From a virus, in IMG/VR virus record IMGVR_UViG_3300011271_000002, positions 1 to 64,000 of that record: a DNA stretch of 64,000 nt; one strand, written 5' to 3'. Below, piece after piece: positions 40,140-46,841 of this stretch. Each line of letters begins with the position of its first letter. The stretch's first letter is position 1. A program made the translations under genes and the position numbers. The notes beneath the pieces were generated by a model, which had not been told where the DNA came from, did no database searches, and worked only from the letters and a program-made list of their open reading frames with translations.

Positions 40140-43100
40140 TCATCCGTTGCTTACTATTTGCGCTACGTCCCAAACGTTGGTCAACACCACGCTCGCTGCG
40201 CCGTTGATCGTTTCCGTTCCAAACGGAAGAATCGTAACGATATTGGCATCCACGGAAATCTTCTGCACGAACAGAATCTGTCCTTTGGTTTGCGCCGATG
40301 GCAACAGATGCACGATTATGTTGCCAGCCGTGGTGTCACAACCGATGGACCGGTCGCCCTGCAGCACGGTGGTATCGGCCGTCACGACCCTGGTATTCAG
40401 ACCCAGCCCGTAAACATAAAGCAGCCTGAGCGGCTCATCGCCGTCAAGCGATTCGGTTCCCTGGAGATCATCCGTGAACGCACCAATCAAAAGCTGTTTG
40501 CGGACGTAGTTGATGGTCGGAATCGTGATCGTGCTGACCGATTGCGGATCCGGATTATCACCAATCGGGGTGGATGAGAACGGGAACCAACTCGGGCCAA
40601 CGATAATCGGAACTGAAGTCGCATCCATCAACAAGGGTTGATCGAAGGTATAGCCGGTGTGACCATTGGCCACCACTTTCGCGGTTGCCCCGCGATTGAA
40701 ACCAGCCCAAATAAGCCCGAACAAACCGACCTCGAAATTTATGTTGAGTCCAGCGTGTGGATTCGGGATACCGGTGATCTGGTCGATGTTCTGCGAATTC
40801 GACATGCCGGCATCGGTGAAGACCGTGTTCGAGCCGCTGTTGTCATAGCCCTTGAACGAAACCGCGAACACGTCGCCGATCAGGATGTCGCTGGGTGTGC
40901 GATCCAGAGTGAAGGTGCCGGTCGCCGGATCGAACGCCGTGATGCTGTAAGCGCTGAATGGCGCTGCGGCGTTATTCCGCCCCATCAAGATCCAGAAACG
41001 CCCCGCCCAATTATCCGTGAGGCTGACATCCACGCAATCCGGAGAAATTATCGTATTACCGACGATGCTGCCAACCGTGGCACCCTCGACGCCGGCATGA
41101 CCGATTGGCTTGTATTTCAGGATCACGTCATTGACCTGATCGTCCGGAAGCGCCCAGGTGGACCGTGCCAGAGGCCCAGTCAGCGTAACGGAACCAGGCG
41201 TATAGTTGTCGGGCGGCGAAGATGCCGTCAATGCACCGGTCGCCTGCTCGCAGATCAGATCATTGAAGTAGGAAGCGAAAATAGTGTAGGTCGTTAGCCC
41301 GCCAGCGCTGGGCCAGATAATATCCGCGCCGCCATAAAACACCCCCATGTTGCCCCAAATCGCAATGCCCGAGGCGGTCAACGAGTTCCCCGCCAAGCCC
41401 GCAGTGATAGCCGTGCATTGAATGCTCACATTGTCCGCGGCCAACGCCGCCGTCGCGCTCCCATTGGCAGTTGTGGCGGCTGCATAGGCGCTACCGGAGC
41501 CAGCGCCAAGATTTACGGCCGCCGCGAAATTGCTAATGCTGGTAGGAAGGTCGACGCCGATCGCCACATTGCCGTCGACATTGGTCAGCGTGGTCTGAAA
41601 AGTGTATAGTTTGCCCGCGATCTGGACCTGATTGCCATCGCCCGGCTGTGCCGCGAACAGGCCAGCAATCGATGCTTGCGCAGGACCGATCACTATTTTG
41701 TTAGTGTTAGTCCCAGCCGGAATGCTTACGGCAACTATTTTTGATGGTGGAATTTGATTGCGATTGGCGTCCTGAGCGCCGAGCGCGAGCCAGACAGTTG
41801 TGCCGCCCTTTAGAAATCCGCCGGTCGGCAGCACGCTGATGTTGGACAGCATGAGCGACATCGCGACGGTACCTGGAATGAAAGTGGTGCACGGGAATTT
41901 GCCGGTCGCGTTAGCGAACGCCTGGGCGCTTCCATCGGCCAACATCGTGTAGGTTTGCGAGAGATCGAAAGTCCATTCGCTCGGGAAAAGCGCATCGCTC
42001 GCCGAGGCCTGCACCTGGAACGGCGCCCATTGCCCGATCGGAACGATAGCAACGGGACCGCCTTGCGCGATAACCCAAGCGGAAGGAATGCCGGCGGCGT
42101 TCACCGAGCGAATCCGGACGGTGAATTGCTGGCCGGCTGTCAACCCGGGAATTGGGATGCTGGTTATTTTTGGATCTATCTTGCCGAGCGAGATCCAGAT
42201 ACCGGGCGGCGTCGCCAAAAGCTGATATTGGGGCTCGAGGTGGCCCCCATTGATGACATAGGAATCCGCCGGCGCCGTCCAGGAAAGGATCACATTGCGT
42301 TCATGGTCTCCCGTGACGCGTACGTTAGTCGGTGGCGCCGGATTTCTTGTATCGGGAGAGATCGCCTGCTGGAAACCGTCTGGGGAAAGCTCCTCTCCGA
42401 TTACCCAGGCATAGATTGAACTATCCGTTTCCTGAACGTCTATTTCGGTTCCGAGCAGCGTGACATCCTGACCCGAATGCCCCGATTGCCGGTCCATCTT
42501 GAAGCGAAACGCCTGAATTTCCAGCGTCTTGGCGGACCATCCAAAATACGGAAAATCCATTGAGATCACGTCTAGCGGCGCGAGCTGGTAACCGGTCATG
42601 TTCAACATGAAACTGCCGGTCCCCATATTCAATCTGCGCAGCAATTCTATCTTGGCGATTCTTTGAGCGGTCGCGGCGGAATTTGTAAACGGAAGTTGAA
42701 TATCGAGCCAGCGACGGTCGCCGCCATCGTAATCTAAATTTGCATCGAATGTCGGGCCCGCTCCCCAGGTGTATCCGTGATACGTGTCCTGGGCATACCT
42801 GGGAAAGTCAGCAGCCATCCAGCCGTTCGAAGGACTGATGTAGGTTCCCTTGACGCCGTTGTACCGATTGGATATTGAGACCGTCGGCCGCCAGCGGGGG
42901 CCGCCTGTTGAAAGCGAAAGAATCTCCGTTGCTAGCGAGGGCGTGCCGCCAACGCCAATAATGGTAGAGACGCCGGCCCAATGCGCCGGCCAAATCACGA
43001 ATTGTCCGCCCACGTAAGTTATGCGGCCGGCGCAAGAGGTCAGCATGTTGTGGAGAATCTCGCCGCGCTTCATGGTCAATTGAAAACCGCCGTTGCAGGT

Positions 43101-44201
43101 ATAGCGTGGTTCGGTTCCGCCAGTCGCTAGCGGCACAGCCTCATCGCAAATATTGGCGGCGGCGATCAACGGCGCACTCGGGATGTCGGTGCCATAGTTC
43201 GCTTTGAATCCCCATTTCTTGTTCGCCAAATGATCTGCCGTGCATAACGCGGCGTTTTCGCTGTAACCGGAGGTCGAGGTCCTGGGGTCGAAAATGTCGT
43301 TTTTGCCGCGGACCAAAAAGCTAATCTGCGGGAGTCCGTTAGCGAATACTTCGTCGTTGTAGTGAAGGCGCAAAAATACCGCTGTCATCCCAACCAAAGA
43401 ACAGTTTGCGGTCCATGGGTTCGTGTTGTTGTGAACGAGATTGCCGGCGTCGCCGTCATATGGCGTGCCGTTGATCATGCCATTGAAGGTCTGGCCGAGA
43501 GTCTGCGAGCCCAGCATGACCTCCATATAAATTTTGCCGCGATAGTCAACCCAGGCCGTGTGCGTGTCGCCGGTTTCGGAACCAGGGAACGAGGGAATGC
43601 TGATCGCCACGCCGCCGGAAACGTAGGTGAATGTAACCGTGTTTCCTGGTCCGTGCGTGACCGTTTGCACCATGACCTTGCCGTTGAGTCCGGCGCTGAC
43701 CGGATGCACGTTCTGGACGATAACGGAATCGCCAACGGATAACAGCGGAATGTCCTTGCTCACGTGAACCGTAACGATGTTCCCAACCCTGGCGATGCTG
43801 CTATTCGAAGGATCTTGCTGCACCGGACTGAAACTCGTGTTGTTGCGGCCAATTTGAACCTTCTGCTGATCGAAGAGTAGCCAATCGACTGCCTGACACG
43901 GATGGCAGGCGAGGACAATTACAAGATCGCGGTACTTATCGTTGTCGCCGAAAGAATTGTCATAAACCAGCGTGCCGCCCTCGCGTTTGCGGCCATAGAT
44001 TACGTTCCACGGCGCAATCGGATTGCGTTCGGTGGTGGCAAACCCCTGGAGCGGCCCTTTCTGAAATATGGTGCCGAGTGCGCTGAGGACGAGGCCCGCC
44101 GCGGAACTGATGAGAAATTCCGAGAGCCCAATGATGGCCGCCCCAACACCTGGCGTGGGCGCATAAGCTCCGGCGATTTTTCCAAATATGCCCTTGGACA
44201 A
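40140..44201 (-). CDS. Tail-tip / central fibre protein, lambda gpJ-like
   Basis: 1353 aa. The N-terminus has a hydrophobic G-A-A-I-I-G-L-S-E-F-L-I then N-P-I-A-P-W-N-V-I-Y-G-R (a common opening of siphophage tip proteins). A long hub region follows, then an FN3 domain near residues 625-715 (A-P-P-T-N-V-R-V-T ... V-I-L-S-W-T-A-P) and a beta-rich C-terminal part. It forms the baseplate hub and host-contact structure at the tail end. Largest gene in the window. Gene order after DUF2163-like and DUF6950-like genes supports the call. Confidence 0.82.
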   Translation of the reverse strand: MSKGIFGKIAGAYAPTPGVGAAIIGLSEFLISSAAGLVLSALGTIFQKGPLQGFATTERNPIAPWNVIYGRKREGGTLVYDNSFGDNDKYRDLVIVLACHPCQAVDWLLFDQQKVQIGRNNTSFSPVQQDPSNSSIARVGNIVTVHVSKDIPLLSVGDSVIVQNVHPVSAGLNGKVMVQTVTHGPGNTVTFTYVSGGVAISIPSFPGSETGDTHTAWVDYRGKIYMEVMLGSQTLGQTFNGMINGTPYDGDAGNLVHNNTNPWTANCSLVGMTAVFLRLHYNDEVFANGLPQISFLVRGKNDIFDPRTSTSGYSENAALCTADHLANKKWGFKANYGTDIPSAPLIAAANICDEAVPLATGGTEPRYTCNGGFQLTMKRGEILHNMLTSCAGRITYVGGQFVIWPAHWAGVSTIIGVGGTPSLATEILSLSTGGPRWRPTVSISNRYNGVKGTYISPSNGWMAADFPRYAQDTYHGYTWGAGPTFDANLDYDGGDRRWLDIQLPFTNSAATAQRIAKIELLRRLNMGTGSFMLNMTGYQLAPLDVISMDFPYFGWSAKTLEIQAFRFKMDRQSGHSGQDVTLLGTEIDVQETDSSIYAWVIGEELSPDGFQQAISPDTRNPAPPTNVRVTGDHERNVILSWTAPADSYVINGGHLEPQYQLLATPPGIWISLGKIDPKITSIPIPGLTAGQQFTVRIRSVNAAGIPSAWVIAQGGPVAIVPIGQWAPFQVQASASDALFPSEWTFDLSQTYTMLADGSAQAFANATGKFPCTTFIPGTVAMSLMLSNISVLPTGGFLKGGTTVWLALGAQDANRNQIPPSKIVAVSIPAGTNTNKIVIGPAQASIAGLFAAQPGDGNQVQIAGKLYTFQTTLTNVDGNVAIGVDLPTSISNFAAAVNLGAGSGSAYAAATTANGSATAALAADNVSIQCTAITAGLAGNSLTASGIAIWGNMGVFYGGADIIWPSAGGLTTYTIFASYFNDLICEQATGALTASSPPDNYTPGSVTLTGPLARSTWALPDDQVNDVILKYKPIGHAGVEGATVGSIVGNTIISPDCVDVSLTDNWAGRFWILMGRNNAAAPFSAYSITAFDPATGTFTLDRTPSDILIGDVFAVSFKGYDNSGSNTVFTDAGMSNSQNIDQITGIPNPHAGLNINFEVGLFGLIWAGFNRGATAKVVANGHTGYTFDQPLLMDATSVPIIVGPSWFPFSSTPIGDNPDPQSVSTITIPTINYVRKQLLIGAFTDDLQGTESLDGDEPLRLLYVYGLGLNTRVVTADTTVLQGDRSIGCDTTAGNIIVHLLPSAQTKGQILFVQKISVDANIVTILPFGTETINGAASVVLTNVWDVAQIVSNG

Positions 44202-44202
44202 T

Positions 44203-44634
44203 CTATACCCGCCACGCCGTCACCGCAAAACTGAGCGGAATGCGCAGCAATTCCTTTTTGCCGGGGATGACGATCTGGGCGCCGTTCAAGGCCAATATCC
44301 CAATGGAATAATCTCTTGGTCTTTTTACGACGATCATGTCGCCGCGTCTGGCCAGCCCCGGCGCGGCCTGCTCCATCGAATGTTCCTGAGCTAGCTTTTC
44401 CGCAATCCTGGCGACGGATCGGTGTCCGCAGTATTCCCGAATTCGGCGAATCGCCGTGTTTGCCGAATCGTATCGCCCGCGGAATTTAGTCGCTACATCA
44501 ACACCCGTCATCACCTGGATTGCGTCGGCCGCAAACAGACAGCAGTCCCAGCGCCCATACAGAAACGCGCGCTCGCGATTCGCCAAGAAGAAATTGTCCA
44601 ATAGCGATTCCCAGTTTACAAATCGTGTCAGCAT
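44203..44634 (-). CDS. DUF6950 / NlpC-P60-like tail assembly protein
   Basis: 143 aa. Y-G-R-W-D-C-C-L-F-A-A-D-A-I (Cys32-33 at the usual catalytic position), F-R-G-R-Y-D-S, and G-D-M-I-V-V fit the DUF6950 family, related to cell-wall peptidases at the tail tip (lambda gpK role). It may open peptidoglycan locally during infection or help tip assembly. Two bases before the tip-protein gene. Confidence 0.75.
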   Translation of the reverse strand: MLTRFVNWESLLDNFFLANRERAFLYGRWDCCLFAADAIQVMTGVDVATKFRGRYDSANTAIRRIREYCGHRSVARIAEKLAQEHSMEQAAPGLARRGDMIVVKRPRDYSIGILALNGAQIVIPGKKELLRIPLSFAVTAWRV

Positions 44635-44635
44635 C

Positions 44636-45217
44636 TCAAATGTTGGTGCTCGAGGACGGAACGCGGCCCCATGGCACGGTGATTTCCTGAATGGAGATCA
44701 CAAAGAAGAAGCCGCGATCTCCAGGAGAATCAATTTGCTGATCGTCCTGAGTGTAGCGGCGATCGACCGCCACGTTCATATCGAGCAATCTGTTTTCGCA
44801 GTTGATCGAAATCGTCGCAGTATCGGCTCCCACTTCAATCGTCGGCTGATCCATCCGCCCGCTCCAGGAAGTGAATGGCGTTGCAATAAGAGTTCCGGAG
44901 TTGTCGAACAATCCGAGATAGAGCAACACTGGTAGGCCCAGTTGTAGATTCTGAAGCGCCTCGGCCAGCATCGCGGGGTCAATGCCGCTGAGCGTTAAGG
45001 TGATGCCCTTTGCCTCCACGGTGTCGCCTTCCTCGATAATGGAGCAGCCGCCGTAGGTCCCGATACCGATCCAACTATGCGTATTCCACACCGTCGTGCC
45101 CACGCCGCTCCACACATAGACGATTCCATCCGCGAAATGAAGCTCGACAAATATGGCGGGCCTCATCTCGGTCGCCTGCACCGCAGCCAACATCCCACTA
45201 GTTAATGAGCGCGGCAC
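44636..45217 (-). CDS. DUF2163-like distal tail protein
   Basis: 193 aa. Begins S-G-M-L-A-A-V-Q-A-T-E-M-R-P-A-I-F-V-E-L-H-F, followed by V-Y-V-W-S-G, G-I-T-L-T-L-S-G-I-D, Y-L-G-L-F and C-E-N-R-L-L-D. These match the DUF2163-type tail proteins found before the peptidase and tip genes in many siphophages and gene transfer agents. A structural hub role is likely. Confidence 0.75.
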   Translation of the reverse strand: MPRSLTSGMLAAVQATEMRPAIFVELHFADGIVYVWSGVGTTVWNTHSWIGIGTYGGCSIIEEGDTVEAKGITLTLSGIDPAMLAEALQNLQLGLPVLLYLGLFDNSGTLIATPFTSWSGRMDQPTIEVGADTATISINCENRLLDMNVAVDRRYTQDDQQIDSPGDRGFFFVISIQEITVPWGRVPSSSTNI

Positions 45218-45604
45218 TTACTTGGCCTCGCGGATTTCGAACTGAACCCCGAACACTCGCATCTCAGAGATCGACCATTTTCGCGTGTTGGTTTTCAATC
45301 GCCAATAGCGCGAGCCGATACTGGAAGCATATTGGGTGGCGAAAGCTGACCCGAATTGGAAGACGTTGGCCATACCGTTCAATGCCCGCAGGAAGGTGAT
45401 CCAGGCTTCCGACTGTGTTTGCGTTAACGGCGGATAGGCTACGATCGCTTCCTCGGGAAGCGGGCCCCAATTCTGGGTTTGCTGCTGGCCGGTGAACAGA
45501 CTGATGTTGATCGCTACCGCATCGTCAATAATGAATTCGATGGATGCTGGGGCCGGCGGATTCGTCGGTATCGTGATGACGTTCCAGCCGAGATAGGTTG
45601 GCAT
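45218..45604 (-). CDS. Distal tail protein
   Basis: 128 aa. P-P-L-T-Q-T-Q-S-E-A-W-I-T-F-L-R-A-L-N-G and Y-W-R-L-K-T-N-T-R-K-W-S-I resemble short tail proteins that precede DUF2163 genes (DUF2460-like position). The P-P-L-T-x-x-Q-S-x-A-W motif also appears in the 106-residue protein at 46277-45957, so the two may share a domain. Gene end touches the next start. Confidence 0.65.
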   Translation of the reverse strand: MPTYLGWNVITIPTNPPAPASIEFIIDDAVAINISLFTGQQQTQNWGPLPEEAIVAYPPLTQTQSEAWITFLRALNGMANVFQFGSAFATQYASSIGSRYWRLKTNTRKWSISEMRVFGVQFEIREAK

Positions 45605-45650
45605 GGCTTAAAGGATAGTTTGACACAAGCTTCGGCGAGAGTTGCGTGAT

Positions 45651-45659
45651 TGGTATTCT
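45651..45659 (+). promoter_or_regulatory. Extended -10 promoter of the Tat-type gene, leaderless
   Basis: TGG-TATTCT (45651-45659) is an extended -10 element. The ATG at 45666 follows after 6 bases. The -35 at normal spacing (TTCGGC) is poor, as is common with extended -10 promoters. Confidence 0.45.
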
Positions 45660-45665
45660 GTTGAA

Positions 45666-45956
45666 ATGAACAGAAGGTTGTTTTTTAGTCGATTCCTGGC
45701 AGCCATCATCAGTCTGAAATCGCTCTACGGCGTGGGTAGTTTATCAAATCGCGAGAAGATCGCGGCATCGTTAAAAATGTGGGGGCATGTAAAGTTAAGC
45801 GATCTCGGGAAGGTAGAGTCGCGCACCTTTTCGAAACAAGAAATATTTATCCCTGCGCATTGGGGCGATCCGGCTTTGACGAAAAGGCGAGTCGTAATGG
45901 GTCTTCTGTCGGCGCATCGTTTCGATCAAGGAAGATTAGATTGGCGTTTCTTATAG
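45666..45956 (+). CDS. Small exported protein with Tat-type signal
   Basis: 96 aa from the ATG at 45666. M-N-R-R-L-F-F-S-R-F-L-A-A-I-I-S-L has the R-R-L-F-F motif shared with the protein at 33124. The remainder is basic and amphipathic (K-M-W-G-H-V-K-L-S-D-L). It lies on the strand opposite to the tail genes, ends flush with the convergent gene at 45957 and is likely a moron. Function unknown. Confidence 0.6.
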   Translation: MNRRLFFSRFLAAIISLKSLYGVGSLSNREKIAASLKMWGHVKLSDLGKVESRTFSKQEIFIPAHWGDPALTKRRVVMGLLSAHRFDQGRLDWRFL

Positions 45957-46277
45957 TCAGAACCATCTTCTCCGACGCGGAGCCTGATTCATCACCGGGC
46001 GGGGCAACAGCAACTTGTAAATGAATTGCGCCTGCTCTGGCGTAAACGCGGCCTTTCTGGCCTCAACAAAGAACTGCTCTTTAGCGTTTTCTTCCGCAAA
46101 TAACTTAGCAGCGCCTGGACCGATAAAATCGGGATGCTGGCGCGGCAACAATGCTCGCCACAAAACTTCCACGGACACATCTCGCTCGCGATGCAATTCT
46201 CGAAAGAACTCCAGCCAAGCTCGCGATTGCTCTTCAGTCAGCGGCGGGAAATAGACGGGCATGCCGAAAACGGTCAT
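45957..46277 (-). CDS. Hypothetical protein with a tail-protein motif
   Basis: 106 aa, ATGA overlap with the preceding peptide. P-P-L-T-E-E-Q-S-R-A-W-L-E-F-F-R-E-L-H-R parallels a segment of the tail protein at 45604-45218. The rest is helical and ends in basic R-R-R-R-W-F. It may be a tail accessory or a fragment of a tail domain carried in this small operon. Confidence 0.55.
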   Translation of the reverse strand: MTVFGMPVYFPPLTEEQSRAWLEFFRELHRERDVSVEVLWRALLPRQHPDFIGPGAAKLFAEENAKEQFFVEARKAAFTPEQAQFIYKLLLPRPVMNQAPRRRRWF

Positions 46278-46363
46278 ATGGTGATCACGGCTCTGAATCC
46301 ATTGACTGTAGCGCCCAGCGAGGCATCTTCTGCTTCCTGGCCGACGAAATATTTATCGCTCAT
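46274..46363 (-). CDS. 29-residue peptide
   Basis: M-S-D-K-Y-F-V-G-Q-E-A-E-D-A-S-L-G-A then V-N-G-F-R-A-V-I-T-I, stop. Joined by ATGA overlaps to the genes on both sides, which is the main evidence. No function can be assigned. Confidence 0.5.
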   Translation of the reverse strand: MSDKYFVGQEAEDASLGATVNGFRAVITI

Positions 46364-46647
46364 ATAACAATCCAGTCCCCGAGAGGACGGCCTTCGCGTG
46401 GGCTGGGGCCATAGCGATCCTCGCCAAAAACAGTATTGATCCGTTCATTAGGAAACGCCGCGTGTGTCTTCGCGATAGCCTCCTCTGTTGTATTGGCTAT
46501 AACAACACAGGAAGTAACGCGCGGCTTCCCCTTTTTCCTGATCAGCGGAATCTGGTCCCCGGTGGCGGCGTATTCGTATAGACTTTCAAAATACACCTTC
46601 CAGATACGCCCCCTGTACTTTACGGTTTTCGTTCGTTGCTTTTTCAT
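46360..46647 (-). CDS. Hypothetical protein, second gene of the RHH operon
   Basis: 95 aa. M-K-K-Q-R-T-K-T-V-K-Y-R-G-R-I-W-K-V-Y-F-E at the start, then V-V-I-A-N-T-T-E-E-A-I-A-K-T and G-E-D-R-Y-G-P-S-P-R-E. Overlaps the RHH stop by 4 bases (ATGA). The pairing resembles a toxin-antitoxin or repressor-effector set in layout only. The sequence matches no toxin I know. Confidence 0.55.
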   Translation of the reverse strand: MKKQRTKTVKYRGRIWKVYFESLYEYAATGDQIPLIRKKGKPRVTSCVVIANTTEEAIAKTHAAFPNERINTVFGEDRYGPSPREGRPLGDWIVI

Positions 46648-46787
46648 GAGACTCCCTGTTTCTTGGCCATTTCCCGCACAGCCATTTCCATCACGGCGGT
46701 CTGCGTGACCCCGAGATTAGCAGCAAGCTTCACGAGCAGGCGTTTCCCTATCGCGCTGAATCGGATTGCTGTTTGTGTTTTAGCCAC
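46644..46787 (-). CDS. 47-residue ribbon-helix-helix protein
   Basis: GTG start at 46787. T-A-I-R-F-S-A-I-G-K-R-L-L-V-K-L-A-A-N-L-G and V-T-Q-T-A-V-M-E-M-A-V-R-E-M-A form a strand-helix-helix pattern of the Arc/CopG kind. Its own promoter lies directly upstream with no room for a Shine-Dalgarno, as for the RHH gene at 33397. Probably autoregulates the small operon 46787-45957. Confidence 0.6.
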   Translation of the reverse strand: MAKTQTAIRFSAIGKRLLVKLAANLGVTQTAVMEMAVREMAKKQGVS

Positions 46788-46796
46788 AGCCGGAAG

Positions 46797-46824
46797 TGTA
46801 TAACGATTGGCTACGCGATGTCAA
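46797..46824 (-). promoter_or_regulatory. Promoter of the second RHH operon
   Basis: Minus strand: TTGACA (46824-46819), 16-base spacer, TATACA (46802-46797), 9 bases to the GTG at 46787. Perfect -35. The transcript leader would be about 3 bases or none. It sits between the tape measure gene and the tail-tip genes and could also boost the latter. Confidence 0.55.
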
Positions 46825-46841
46825 GCTAGCAAGATTGGGGC

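Noticed and set aside
46274-46787. A classical toxin-antitoxin pair
   Set aside because: Only the RHH protein and gene order fit. The partner proteins match no known toxin family, so I report it as an RHH-headed operon.
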